A stretch of DNA of 64,000 nt from Himantopus leucocephalus (taxonomy: Eukaryota; Chordata; Aves; Charadriiformes; Recurvirostridae), in contig RSEF01000019.1 in NCBI GenBank assembly GCA_003993805.1, positions 9,923,465 to 9,987,464 on the forward strand. The letters run 5' to 3'. Under the pieces are notes generated by a model that ran no database searches, was not told the origin of the DNA, and was given only the letters and a program-made list of their open reading frames with translations. The position numbers were made by a program, and so were the translations under genes. Every line of letters begins with the position of its first letter. Position 1 is the first letter of the stretch. Shown in pieces: positions 46,740-59,613 of this stretch.

Positions 46740-48728
46740 ACGTTGGCTGAGACTTTGGCTCCCGGAGTCAGCAAGGCACGTAGCACGGTTGCGATCAATT
46801 CCTGGACCTCTGCTGAACTGGGGCCATAGCCGTTAGGTTATTAAGTAAATTGCGCTGGTTTTTGTGTTCCCAACAGCCGCTCGGTTTTACCAGAGCAGCA
46901 CTGGTGTTAGCGCCGGAATAGAGGAGAACGAGTCCAGATTTCAAGGCATCTCAGAATAGTTCACTGTACCGGGAAATTCAGTCTACCGGGATTCTGCACT
47001 ACATAGCAATGAGATCAAATGCTTTCCTAACCTGTTTACTTTAAATGTATCTTGAATATTAGTAATGATGGAGTAAACAGACAGATCTTTAAAGAGTGTG
47101 GTGCCTGCTGAACGTCTGACAATATTTAATGAGCGCAGGAAGGTTTTTTATCCAACTGCCTTCGGTCTGTGGAATGTGTTTTCTTCTTTTGGCTGGATGG
47201 ATCTTGTGGCTGATCTATTTAAAAATAATTAAGTGAACAGTTGCAGAAACAACATGGTATCTTAGACCTGCACGTGGTACAGATTAGGTGGAAACACGGA
47301 GCTTTCCTTCGTATGTGGCGTGGTTATCGGTACCCTCCAAACAATGCATGCAGATATCATTCCACATCCTTTCTAAAGGAGCCGAAAAACACCACGACAT
47401 GTAACGAAACCTCCCCGAGGCTGCAGTTTGGTATTCGGTGGGGAAGCAGCAGGGACTGGGAGGTTCGCCGTGGCTGCTGGGGCGATACGGGGAGCTCCTG
47501 TCCCTTGGCACTTGCCGGGCGAGTCCCACGTCTGCAGCGCGTGGTGCTGGCAGTGATGTCCCAGCGTAGGTTTGCCTGTCTGCTGCTTTCTGGGAGCAAG
47601 GCGCATTACTCACTCCTCTTATTCCTTTGTACATTACGCAGAGTGGAAACAAAAATCAGATATAAACACATAGTCCATCAATCATTACTAAACTAGAAGG
47701 TGGACCGTGATAGTAAATCTTCCTTTTTCTTCTTCTTTCTGGTCTTTACACACGGCAGTACAACACGCCGTAGTGACACAAGAATTAAGTTGCTCGGACA
47801 CGTGCCAGAGTGTAAAAACAACGATCTGCGGAGTCGTGGTGCCCTGGCCGGCGTACCTGTGCGCTGCACCCCTGCCCGCGGGTGGGAGCTGACTGCCCCC
47901 CTCTCTTGGGATCACAGGGCGGCGACTGAAACGGTCTGGGTGCGACCAAAGGGACTGTGCGACAAAGCGTAGCAATTCTGGTTTAGCTGAATCAGGAATA
48001 AAGAGCTTAACCACGCACCCAGGTGGAGGCGATGCCCAGAATAGACCCCGAAGTACAGACTGGTACGGGTGGCTTTGCTGTTTGGATTTCTTTTAGTAAT
48101 AATTTTTGCAGCAGTGCCAATGAGGTTATGGTGGTAAGCGGTGCTTGTTCATGTGTGGTGGTTATTCCCGTCATTTCTTTGTTGATTAACCTTTTGGGTA
48201 CTACAGCTGTTTACTGCAATCCGGAGGGGGGTTGTGATTTGAGAATTTGTGATGAAGGCACTCTAAAACAGAAGGAATTGGAGCTGGTGGGATTATGCTG
48301 GGTGTGCCTAGGTTATGGCAGGAGCATTCGCTGGTTTTCCTTCTTCCTCTAATTCTGTTGATACCTGTCATATGATCATAAAAGTCATATTAGAACATTA
48401 GCAAATGCAAACGTGTAGTCACGTTCTCATTATCTAGCCTAATTTTAATCCTTTGGATAAAGTACTTTGTTTTTATTAATTCACGGGCATGGAAGTGACA
48501 AGCCCGTTTCTAACTATCAGTGATACAGAGCAGCAGCACCAAAAAAGCCATGGGATTTTGGAATCGGCACTGAGAAACTTTTCCATAAATGCCAGGAATA
48601 ACATTATATTTGAATATTTAACCCTTACCCAGGCAATTTGAGGACTGGAAACCATATGTGCTTTTCATAATGGGAGCCAAGATGACCCTACATAAAGATA
48701 AATATAACTACATAAAAGCATTCAGGAA
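46740..48728. other. Non-coding stretch
   Basis: AT-rich to about 47380, then GC-richer to 47960. The 151-codon plus frame at 47241-47696 and opposing minus frames lack any recognised domain. Confidence 0.45.
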
Positions 48729-48932
48729 GGATGGTGTTGTGGTTAAGAGCTGGGCAAGGGCTGGGGAGCTCGAAGATCTAATCCCAGCTCAGCCACAGGC
48801 TTCTTGGGTGATCCTGGGCACGTAACTTAATCTCTGCGTGTTTCAGTTTTTCCATTTGTGGATGAGAGATAATAATACTGCCCCACAGCCATGCCTGGAG
48901 GATAAACGCATTGCTGCTTGGGAGGTGTGGGC
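48729..48932 (+). mobile_element. MIR SINE, near full-length core
   Basis: The best-preserved SINE of the window. ATGGTGTTGTGGTTAAGAGC, GATCTAATCCCAGCTCAGCC, TTGGGTGATCCTGGGCACGT, AACTTAATCTCTGCGTGTTT, CAGTTTTTCCATTTGTGGAT, GAGATAATAATACTGCCCC and GGAGGATAAACGC follow the MIR consensus in order. They run from the tRNA-derived head through the conserved core to the tail. It is an amniote-age insertion. Confidence 0.85.
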
Positions 48933-50384
48933 TTGGAGATGGTGCTGGTGACCACCAGGGTAAGTCTCAGCCAAGTGCTCTGCTGAGGGTACGTGCTGCG
49001 CCGCTGTCGGTGGCATGCACAGTTTCACCTCTGCTTCTCTAAAGGCTGGTTGAATAAACTCCTGCCTTAATTAGACGGCGTGTCAGACCAGGGTAGCACA
49101 CCTGAAGCCTCATCGGGGAAGTCACATCATGGGCAAACGTTCCCTGTTTGAACATAATTTAAATTCAAAAACAACGAGGGGAAAAAATGAGAAAAGGGAA
49201 ACCTGCAGTAGATGAAACCATCTGGTTTTGTTTGAGTGCTACCTAAGTAACTTGTGTTTATTGGTTATAGACTGGTGTTTTCTTTATACGGTCTCTGGCC
49301 AGGTAGCTGTTGTTATGCTCGTGACTTGGCATTCACTTCTGCCCTTTGTGGGTCTGCTCAGGAGGTATAACTCCTGATCCTCTTACGATTCTTTGAAAAG
49401 ATGGGATATTTCAAAGCAACCGCCAAGACAGAGACTTTTCTTAATTGGTCACTGTGAATTTCCACTCGTAGCCTGTGGCTCCCATGGGGATATCATTCCA
49501 TCGCCGTGGGAGCCAAGGCGATCGAGCTGATGGCGCACGGGAGAGGCGGCCGTACGACTGTCGGCATGAGGAAGAGTCGTGTTTGCGAGAGAACATCTCT
49601 GCTAAGGTGCCGTCCCGGCTCTGGAAAGTAGGTGAAAGCCTGCCGAAGGCTGAGGCGGCGGCCCCGGGCTCGTGCACAGGCTGGGCTGCGTAAGGTGCGG
49701 GGGAGCGTAATCGCCCATTGTTTGGAAGGAAGAGTTTTGATGTAATTATACCCTTCAGCCATTGCCACACTTTCCTCTCTTTCATCTTCAGGCAGGTCCA
49801 CACGTTCAGATGTGAAGCTGGAAATGAAACACATCTGGATATCCAAAAATGACAACAGACTTTTATTTGCTATTTTTGGTATACAACAAAAGCTTTGTAT
49901 CTTGCTAATTGAACATATGGGCTCTCAGTTGCTTTTTTCCCCTGCTAAACTCCGCTTTTCCATGTGTCATCATACGATTCCAACATTTGATCTGTCGAGT
50001 CCATCTTGGCCATGTGTTTGTTGTAATCTGCTACACATGTAGGCTTGTTTTCGTGTGCGTCCTGACCTCCAGTGAGAGCTGCAGTTGTTTCCATCATGGA
50101 TAGTGTTGAGGAGTTACACATCCTTTTTATCAGTGTATTTGGCCACCGGCAGCTCCTCGCAGCGCGGATCAGGGATCCTGCCAAGCCTCTGAAAGCTCAG
50201 TGTTTAGGGTAGCCGTATCTGTTTGTATTGTGATACCAGATGCTGGCTTTTTTCAGTGTAACAGAAGTAGAAGGGAAGACTTCCCAAAAATAGAAAATAT
50301 CCACATAAGTAAAACCCAGCGTCTCGGCGAGGGAAGCTGAGGGTCAGCGTTGGCTAATTAGAGTTGGAGCGCATGGAAGGGCCG
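48933..50384. other. Non-coding stretch
   Basis: A CpG-containing patch lies at 49500-49690. No supported gene: overlapping 120-codon frames on the minus strand there are mutually exclusive and featureless. Confidence 0.45.
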
Positions 50385-50525
50385 GAGGTGGATGAGTGGT
50401 CGATGGTCACCGGACAGACCTGTGAGGGGGGGTCGGCGTCGCGGCGGCGGGGAAAAGCAGCGTTCGCTTGTGCCGAAGGCAGCGCGCTCCTCGGAGCCCG
50501 CAGCAGAACGGTCTGCGGGACAGAG
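50385..50525. promoter_or_regulatory. Small CpG cluster
   Basis: About 17 CpGs in 140 bases, densest in GTCGGCGTCGCGGCGGCGGG near 50430. No exon or promoter element recognised beyond CpG density. Confidence 0.35.
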
Positions 50526-51489
50526 AGAGAATAAATGCCGTGTCTGGAGTGGGGAACTGAGCCCTTCAAAGCAGGCTGTGCCATAAATACCCACTGGGAA
50601 CTTGGCCCCACTCTACGGACGTTCGTGAGACTCGACTCATTACCAATACAGGACCTCTTGATTAGCATGAAAAGATTCGTCATCAGAATTTTTTTGTGCC
50701 TGTGGGGGATCCACTTACTTATTTCCAACTACAGCTCTAAATTGTTCCCATGCTTCATCATGGTTTGATTAGCTAAAAACTTAGAGTAACTGTTTGAGGC
50801 ACTTACCATAACTAAAAAACAGGTGACAATGATCAAACCGTAGGGTACGGAGCCGGGACTGCTGGTGCTTTAGGGTATGGAGCCTGAACGTGGTTGGAGG
50901 CAACCCCGTGACAGGTTCCTGCGCGCTGAAAAGACGTATTACCTGCACGCTTTGGAAGTGCTGAGCGCTGCTGCCTGTTGTTCCCCAGGATAAATGACAA
51001 ATTGAAGCAAAAATAAGAAGGGGTAACTGTGCGTTTAATTGCCCGCGCACACATGCATGCGTAGCCCCGGCCTGCACATCCACGTCACGTTACGGCTGTG
51101 CTAATAGTCACCTTTCTTGCAGTAAATATTGGGCCAATTTCATCACATTTGGTTTCTGTTTATCAACACGGCACTTAAGCAATGGGGTTTTGGTTGCAAT
51201 AAGGGAAAGAGCCCGATGCTGTCCGGCCCCGAGGTGAGGGAATGAGAAGCCATATGCGGCGTGGCCCGGCTGGAGGCTTTCCTCTCCCCGTGTCGCAACA
51301 CACCCGCCTGACTGCACCAAAAATCAAATATTTGTACTTGAAGGCAGAGCTGAGGCAATTCCCACCAGGGATATGCTGTCTCTCACTGGTTGAAAAATAT
51401 TATACGTGTATCGTGCTGTTATTCTGCTCAGTTCTTGACATACACTGCCGAGCAGTTTTGTCTTGAACTCCCTTTTTTAGCCAAGAGTG
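50526..51489. other. Non-coding stretch with a local short duplication
   Basis: AGGGTACGGAGCC (near 50842) and AGGGTATGGAGCC (near 50873) form a 31-base-spaced direct repeat. Nothing else recognised. Confidence 0.45.
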
Positions 51490-51860
51490 TAATGTTAAAC
51501 GAATCTGAGATTGCACTCGAGGACTTCCCAATCAACTGAAGAATGAACTCTGAAGCAGAAGTTGTATTTGACAAAATGGACTTACAATTATTATTCATAA
51601 ATGCGCATGTTATGGCTGCAGTTGTTTCACTTCTTTCTTTTACAACCCTATAAATTGTATACAGAACATAAAGGCTTTACTTCTTAAATAAATGTTTTGC
51701 AGCCGCCATAAATTATCTTTCTTGCATTCATAATGAAAAAAAAAAAATCACTGTTTGATGTTTTATATCCTCTTCCCTAAAATGTAAAATATGGTAGTTG
51801 GAGCCAGATTTTATCTCATTTGAAAATAAAAGAAGGTTCATTTCCTACTAATTTTTTTCA
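51490..51860. promoter_or_regulatory. AT-rich CpG-poor block, candidate conserved non-coding element
   Basis: Low-repeat AT-rich sequence with ATTATTCATAAATGCGCATG near 51589, TTGCAGCCGCCATAAATTAT near 51697, and CATTCATAATG near 51725. It sits between ordinary single-copy flanks. Inference from composition only. Confidence 0.3.
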
Positions 51861-53858
51861 GTCTTAGGTTTGGAGTTCCCATGAAATGTTGCCCAATCTC
51901 CAAAGCGGAGTTACAAGAAACTGCTTTATCTGAGGGTTTGTGTTTGAGTTGTACCAGCGTTAATAGTCGTCATCATGAAATGAGTTATGAACATAACCTG
52001 AATCTCTTTTATTTTTTTTTAATCCCTAACGTTGGTTATATTTCATCTTTCCGCACACCCCCAGTCACTGGCTGAGTATCGGATTGTTGAACTTTTCTCT
52101 ACGCCAGCCCTACGAGGACCCTGCCCCGGCATTGCTGTCCTGGAAGCAGGCCGTGCTAAACTCCCAGCTCACTGGTTTGCAAAGCAAACTTCAGCCTCGT
52201 ACTATTTACCTTGGCAAGTGCCCGACCAGATTGATGATCTGTAAAGTGGATTTGTTATTTGGCTGTTTGCTTTGGCAGCTCTTGAAAGCAGTTTGCTGAT
52301 TACAGTCCCAGATGTCATTGCATACATTACCGTTCACTATAAGTTTCTTTTAAAGTTTTAATTTCAGCCACAAATACTATTAAGCTTTTTGCACCTTTCT
52401 GTCTTTAACTCATGGATATGAAATATCAAGAGCAGACAGCCTTGATTTCCTTATATTTTCCTCTCGTTATCTTTGTTGGCCTCCTCCAGGCATCTCTGTA
52501 GCGCCGGCAGGGAGGAGAGATGCTGCTGGCGTTCCCCCGGTTCGGTGCTGTGCCCATCCGTGCCACGGGCGGCTGCAGGTTGGTCACACGCACAGTTTTC
52601 TAATCGTAGATAACCTGAAAAATCAACACAGCATTTTTATGAATTGTCAGGTTTAACACGACCGCGTACTTGGGTCAGTAGAGTTGAGAACATCAGGAGT
52701 GATGTTAACTAAAATCACCCTCTGCCCCGTTTGTATTAGGGTAGGTACAAAAGGAACGTGTGTCTTCAGAGGTGGTCTTTCTGGGTTATATCCCATCTCC
52801 TCTAACTATTACCTTGGGTTTGAAACCCGATAAGCAATTTGGCAAATCGATAGGCTCAGAATCAATTTGTTTCTGACGTCGGGTAATCCTGAGTTCGGCT
52901 CTGGTGCCAGCAGCGCCTCTGTGCTCCGCTCCCGAGTGCTCCGCTCCCAGCCCCGTGCACGCGGCCATTAGGGGTTAGGGTCAAGGAATACCAGGATATT
53001 TTATTTCCGTGGTGCCTCAAAGTGCATTTGCCCTTCTAAAGTCCGGTAAAAGGCACATAAAAAGCTCAGCCGGGTGTTTGCTGCTCACCTTCCGCAAGCA
53101 CTGCGGAGCTGCCGTGGGGAGCAGAGCGGGTGCCGGGCACAGTCCGGCGCGGATGGATGATTGCTGGTCCTGGATTTCGGCAGTTAAACCATGCCTCATG
53201 GACAGGAGCTTTTTTCTTTTTTGGGTGGGGGTACTTTTCGCTTTGAAATACTGAAGTTGAAGAAGTTGATTCGCTTTACGTAAGGTTTTCTTTTCGAGGG
53301 GGAGGATATCATTGGAGTATTTTTGGCCACTGCTTGAAAATTCCTCTAACCCTTTACTATAATAAGCAAATTGAGCAGATTAAAGACACATTACACTGCC
53401 AAATGGTTTTTCTACCCAGGGTGACATATATTTTTTTCTGTGGAAAAGGTTGTGGGGGGTTTTGTGAGCTGCTATGCTTTTTTTAGCACTTCCTGTTTTA
53501 TTGTGTTTGAAGTGTCTTTGTGGTGACCTGTTGGGGTAAGATTCTTCCATATGGAAGTGTTTCTTCAACTTTTAATCATTTTGTTTAAAAAAAAAAAAAA
53601 AAAAGGATTTAAAATCCGATTTGCAGATGTCTCTGGTTTTGTTCGCAGAGAGCTAGTCCAACTCACTACAGTGTTGTAGAAACGCGAGTCATGATGAATT
53701 GTTTATGCACAACGTGAAGAGGACATCCACGTATTTGCATTCTTAATTAAGTCAGATACTTCTTTAAAATCTGTTTGAAATATCCATAGAAAAGCTTTTT
53801 TGTGCGTTTTATTGTAGTTTTTCTCTTCAGAAAGTTATATGCCTTTTAAGATTTGGGG
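51861..53858. other. Non-coding stretch
   Basis: GC-rich with CpGs at 52890-53170. A18 at 53587-53604. No supported gene. Confidence 0.45.
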
Positions 53859-53926
53859 TGAAACCCTGCCTTCGCTGAATGCCTTGGCAAAACTCCTGTG
53901 GGTTTTGATGGAACTGGGATTTTACC
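53859..53926. repeat. Palindromic amniote repeat, GTGAAATCCTGGC-type
   Basis: GTGAAACCCTGCCTTCGCTG, AATGCCTTGGCAAAACTCCT and GTGGGTTTTGATGGAACTGG-GATTTTACC match the order GTGAAATCCTGGCCCCATTG-AAGTCAATGGCAAAACTCCC-ATTGACTTCAATGGGGCCAGG-ATTTCAC. It is a second copy of the element at 19855, and its terminal arms remain complementary in part. Confidence 0.65.
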
Positions 53927-54128
53927 AGTAGACCCCGACTCTGTTGGAGACGTCTCTGAAGTCAAGTAATATCAGGATAACAAGCAATTTTGTCCTGTGC
54001 CTATTCCTGGCGAAAATCTTGCTGGGATTTTACATAGGGTCAAAAAAAGTTACAAGTTTATTTTTAAGTCTACGAGACAAAATTCTTCATTAATGTACAA
54101 CAGAATGCATTTTCCCTGCGCTTGTATT

Positions 54129-54168
54129 GGACTCACTGGGTCGTAACTGAGACCAGAATTTGGACCAC
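54129..54168. repeat. Palindromic amniote repeat arm, TAACTGAGA-CAGAATTTGG
   Basis: GGACTCACTGGGTCGTAACT followed by GAGACCAGAATTTGGACC reproduces the right arm 'ttacactggtgtaactgagagcagaatttggccc' of a sauropsid hairpin repeat. The left arm is not recognisable. Confidence 0.55.
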
Positions 54169-55261
54169 TGTATTTACGTTACAGCTGCATCCTGTTTCTT
54201 ATTAGTTTTGACACTAACATCTGAATTTCAGATTTCTTCTTGTTTAGGTTTAAGTGCTCAATCAGTACATACAAGAGACATCTCGGGACCTCTCTGTAGT
54301 CGTCTGGCTTACGCGGGCTGCAAGGGCAAAACTTGGCATCTGGGTGTGCTGGAGCAGCCTCCGCGTTTGAGTTGGTAGAGCGCAGTGTGTCGTTCCGCAG
54401 ACAGCTGGGCTTGTCGATCAGGCATCTCCAGACTCTCCCTCTGCATCATATCCTCGACGTTTTAACCAGAAGAAAACTGGCTTTGACAGTATTTTTGAGC
54501 CCACATGTGAATACCACATGTTGAGGTCTCATGTCTGCAGTTTCACTCCTAATTAAGTGTAGATGTAAGTACCGGGTATCTTATAAGGTCTTTGGCTCTC
54601 TGCAATTCACCACAAGCATCTAATTTCCACTTCCTTTGTCTTGGACCTATTATTTATATGAGAAGGGTAGGTGGACTCAGCGGTTACAAGTCTGTTGGAT
54701 TATTATGTTTCTGTAGCTGTCATCCTGTCAAAGGTCCTGCAGAAATTTGCATTACAGGCTCTTGCTAGTTTATTACGGGTAAAATCCCCTCCCATGCTGA
54801 AGGCTAGCCCAAGGTCTGTGCACCACTTAAGTCTTAACTAAGCCCTGAAAATGGGTCTTAAATGGTATATTGGCCTCGCGCCTGCTCTCAGCACGGAGGT
54901 GAATTGCACTCTGTATGAACAGTGAGATTTCCAGTTCAGCTTAGGCTGTTAGTCTTCGCCGCTGTGAGTATTAGGGTGGGTTCTCTAAACTTGCCCAAAA
55001 CTTTTGATGCTACAAGCCCGCAGGAGCTTAAGGCCTCGCAGGCTTTCTGACCTAACAACAGGATGGCTTGAAAAACGGCAGCTTTTTGATGTAGATGGGC
55101 ACAGCACTCATCTGGTTTGGATTTTCAAGGTGTTCCAGAGTCATATTGTTAGCTACAGGGGGTCTTCTGCGAGCAGCGGTATGCGCTGACTTGCTACTGA
55201 GACCTCAGAGCGTTCCCAGATATTTATTTTTGGAAAACTGAAGTCAAGTAGCTGTATTGTC
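54169..55261. other. Non-coding stretch
   Basis: Mixed composition. GGTAAAATCCCCTCCCATGC near 54778 may be a further scrap of the GTGAAATCCTGG-type repeat. No gene recognised. Confidence 0.4.
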
Positions 55262-55345
55262 TCATGCCTATTATACAGGTGGAGAAACTAAGGCATGAGA
55301 TGGACAAATGTCTTGACGGGGCTGCTCGGAGCGGTATCAACATGA
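55262..55345 (-). mobile_element. MIR-type SINE fragment, antisense
   Basis: TTATACAGGTGGAGAAACTA, AGGCATGAGATGGACAAATG and TCTTGACG match the reverse complement of the MIR core ('tacagatggggaaactgaggcacagagaggttaagtgacttgcc'). Confidence 0.6.
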
Positions 55346-57589
55346 CTCAGACATAAACCTGGAGAGTTATTTTACTATCTCCATGCACTCTGTTTTCCAC
55401 AGCATTCAGAGTGTGTTGGAAAGGATTTGAGTAAGGAAATCCTTGCAGCCTTATTTGCACCTACCCGAAGAAGATCATACTGATGTGACCTCTTTAGGTG
55501 TTGCTTTCCCTTGTCCCACCTGACGATGTTTAGATACGGGCATGGAGTTGGGACTGACTTTCAAAGTTGACATGAAAAAGATTGAATTACGCGCTTTGAA
55601 GGTCTTCATCGTCTCCAGGTCTTCTTTCTGCTGTGCCCTGGCAGGGCTTCAGGAGCTCTGGGGGAAAGGTGCCTTCAGCTCAGTGGCAACTCTCCAGTTT
55701 AAATATTTCACCAAAACACCTCCAACGTATCCCACTTCCTCAGTAGTTTCCAAACAGTGTCCAACTAGATGAAAATTAGCCAATGTCTTAGTTTGTAGCG
55801 CTACAAAGGTCAAATGTCTTGGAGAAACAAGGTGCTGAGATGCTAATTCTCCACTTTGGAATGAGAAGGCAGTTCTCTGCTCCATTAAGCAGAAAATGCG
55901 GGTGGTCTTAAACACCTCTATTTTCACCTCCTGTTTTGAATGCAGTTTAACAAAATCTGCTGTAATTGCAGGGAGGATTACCAGCTTCCAGTGCGGTCCC
56001 AAATCCTGCCCCAAGATCAGCTATGAGCCAAACGGTTTGGGGAAGGACCCCTGTGCAGAGCGCGGGCGTGCTGGCAGAGGCCCTGCGCTGGTCCCTGCCC
56101 CATCTGTCCCCAACGCGGGACATGCTGGAAGCTCGTCCCCAACTTCTGTTCTCACACTGCACCTCCTACACTTCTCCTCTCGGAGTCTTGTTTTCCACTT
56201 TTTGGAGATTTGTGAAACATATGCTTTGGAGGGTTCCCAATTTTTTTCACAGCAAGCAAAGAATTACTCTTTGCATTGTAAAAAGCCTCACGAAAAAGTA
56301 CGCTCCTCCTGTAACGGACTTGCCTGGCACAACTCAACAATCCACATTTCTCATCACTTCGTAGCGTACTTTTATAGGATATAAAAACGGTGTTATGATC
56401 CGTGTTCCCAAACCTTGCCTCAGCTAGCAAGAACATCAATAAACATGGCTTGATAGACACCAGAGCTGCGGCGCCGTTTCCCTCGGTGCTTTGAGCGTGC
56501 CCTAACATACCTTTTGAATCTATTCTCCATATATGAAACTACTCACGCCTCTGTTGACCTTTTAATGTATCAAAGGTAACACTTGCGTGCGTAGGAAAAG
56601 TGACTTCTCCTAGGATACGTTTCCAGTCTGGTCGCTTCCTGTACTTAGAAATGTTTTCTCTACTTCATCTCATGTCCCACTTTTTTTTCCACTTTCCTTG
56701 ATTTAAATTATTCTACAGATAGGGAGGTGGTTTGTACCTGCAACTGGCAAAATTTGACTTCCCTTCTGCCCCTTTCCTTTTTCTTCTCTCTCCGCAAAAT
56801 TGTTATTGTTATTTCTTCGGTTCGCAACTGAGATGATGGGTTGATGTTTGAACAGTTACGCGCGCTGTTCCAGGAAAGTCTGTCTTTGTTCCAAGGCTTC
56901 CAGCGCAGAGGCTCCTTCCACCTTGATCTTTCAGCAGAGCACTAAAACGTTTGGCAAGGGTTTTGTCACATTTTTTGCTGCTGTCCAGGGTTTTTCAGAG
57001 ATTCCCTTTGGACAGCTTCCACCTTTGAGCTTGCCCACTGTAGGGAATACTTCTGCGTGTATTTACACAGCCACATCATCAGACCTGATGCATCCCTCTC
57101 ATCTCTTCATTAGTACCTGACACCCGCGTGCTCACCTCCTTGGCTTCACTTCTCTGTGCTTTTAAAGCAAGTTTTCCCTCCCGACGCTTTGTGCCAAGCC
57201 TCCTTGTAGCTGGCTTTGCTCTGATGGGAAGGTCGTTAGGACACAAGGCTGGGACAGGGGTTGCTCCGATGGACTCGCAGATCGTGGCTCTGCGGACGAA
57301 GGGGGGGCGGCTCAGCAGGCTGTCAGAAGGCGATCGCCTCTGCAGAACCTCAGTAGTTTCACTCGTAATTTTAGACTGGAAGAGGTGTGAGACCACCTTC
57401 TACCTGCGTTATAGGATTCTCCCTAATAATCAGATTTCTTTTCCATATTAAATGCCCTAGGAACTTGTGATTAGCCCCACTTCTGAGAGTTCACAGAGGC
57501 TTAATTCTACTGTAAAACTGTCAGCAGTGATTTTCTTTTTTTGAGACGGATTTTGGTTCTTGTACAGAACTACTTCTTGCTAAATTCCT
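55346..57589. other. Non-coding stretch
   Basis: GC-rich at 56040-56110 and 57230-57330 (G7 near 57301). The 162-codon frame at 55896-56384 is opposed by other frames and unrecognised. Confidence 0.45.
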
Positions 57590-57840
57590 TTTCAACCAAA
57601 CACACTTGTCATTTCTCAGCCATTAAAGACAATAAACTCCATCTTTGGATTTTTACATGCTGAACTTAGTTTATAATGATAGATACTTGTTTATAACACA
57701 CTGAAGATTTTTGTTAGCTTTCTGGCATAAAAATTGGGATCTTCTCATTTGATTCGTAGTTATTAGTAGCAGGTTTATCCTTTTAAATATGTACAAGCTA
57801 TGATTTCAGTGGAATATTTATTGTCCACAAGAGTGGTAGT
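57590..57840. promoter_or_regulatory. AT-rich block, candidate conserved non-coding element
   Basis: CpG-poor AT-rich sequence with AGTTTATAATGATAGATACT near 57668 and TTTAAATATGTACAAGCTAT near 57782, ending abruptly at GC-rich DNA. Inferred from texture only. Confidence 0.28.
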
Positions 57841-59613
57841 CTGCGGCTCGCAGAATCCATCTTGCCTCGGCAAGCGGCGTGGTTGTAATCATCCAACTGC
57901 TCACATGGAGCAAAGCTGGTTTCACAGGAGGATCTGGTGTTGCAACCCAGAAGGTCACAGGACCTGGTTTTAGGCGCCGGGGGCCCTGGGGAGAGACGGG
58001 CTTTCCTCCCCTGGCCGGCGGGGCTGTGCGTGACGGGGCAGCTCCGTCTCTGGGTGTGAATGGTCCTGCATTTGCCGGGGTGCTTAAGGCAGTTGGGGGG
58101 TATAAAGTGTATTTAGAGGGGGCTATAAAGCGCGTGCAGAGCTGAGCAGCTGAATCAGGCGCTCCTGGGGAAGCAGGCGGGGAGAAGCACCCACTTCGAT
58201 CATCCCAGATGTGCTGGGGAAACTGGGGTGGTTCTTACAGGGAAATCTGCCGGACAGGGACACGGTCTGTGGGGGTCAGGCAAGGATTTGGGGCGTCGCG
58301 ATTTGGACTTCCGGGCACTGAGGTTTCTCCTTCATCCCTCTCTGTGTACCTGATGCCTTTGGGCGTTGGGCGGCTTCTGGTTGAATGGCTAATGCCAAAT
58401 TAGGTTATAGGTTGCATTGCTTCATCAATCACAGCAAAGCGTGTCCTTGCCATCAGTGCTGCAAAATGGGGTTTACTGAAGGAAGAAAAAAGAAGATTGA
58501 CTATAAAAATCAGGTTCTTGTGCTTCCAAATTAGAGCACGCTGCATTTCATAAATTAGCAGCAGAACATGAATTATCAGACTTTCTTCTTAGCCGTGACT
58601 TTTTTTTTTGCATTTGTTTGGGTTGGCGCACCCACTTTCTGTCCTTTCCTGCTTTTGTGGGAGATCCATTTGTCTCAGTGATAGAGATGGAAGTGTACGG
58701 CTGAAGCAGTGAGGCAGTTCCCCCAGCGGGCAGCAGCCGGCAGGGGATGGGGGATCTGGCGTGGTCCCTTCGGTCAGCATCTCCGCTGGAACAGCCGTGT
58801 TCGTCTCAAGTCAAGGAGTTTCGCTGAGCATCTGGCAGCAGACTTTAACCCGGGCACAAATGGTCGTCTGCCTTTTATTGAAAAACCTGTAGGTAGTGGG
58901 CTTTTTTGTTGGCGGTGATATGATGGGAGAAGACAGGGAAATTCCAAGGGCATTAGTAAGAAAGATTTTAATTTGAATTTTTCCCTGTAAGAATAATGCC
59001 CTCTAGGCGCACCCTTCTAGTCACCTTTTATGATTTCTGTAACACGAGGTCAGAGTGCCGTTGTCAAGTAAAAAAATGGCAGTTATTCACAGCACTAGAA
59101 GTCCTTGTATGACTTTTTTTAAGTAGTTCTTGCTTATTGCTGAAAGCTTTGCTTTTAGCCATAAACGGTGAGCCCTCTTTGCCCGACTCCTGTTTGCGTT
59201 CGGAGTTGTTACTGCAAATTGCCAAGTGCAAACATGAGGCGTGTAGAAGGGTAAATCTGCTGCCCTTTGAGTACAGTCTTTGCCGAGGATGAGAGTGAGA
59301 TGAGTTAAATGACCGAAAGCCTTAGGCTAGGACGTGCCAGTTGCAATAATTTTTTCACTCCATCATCTCACCTTGCAACGTCGCTCTGCCTTATCCAGCC
59401 ACCAGATGTCTGATGGATAACGTAAGTGACAAGGGCAAAACCTCCTCGATGTATGCGGAGGAAAACTTCAGGCGGCGAGGAGGGCTCTGCTGGCTCCTGA
59501 CCAGATGGGTCCTGCCTGGCCTTTCCAAAGGCTGCCTGGCTGGAGAGAAATCCCTCCCTTGGACAGGGTTTGGGAGGAGGTCAGACCTGGGTGCTGCGAG
59601 TCACCGAGTGCTC
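57841..59613. other. Non-coding stretch
   Basis: GC-rich at 57950-58340, T9 near 58601-58609, AT-rich after 58920. No gene recognised. Confidence 0.45.
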
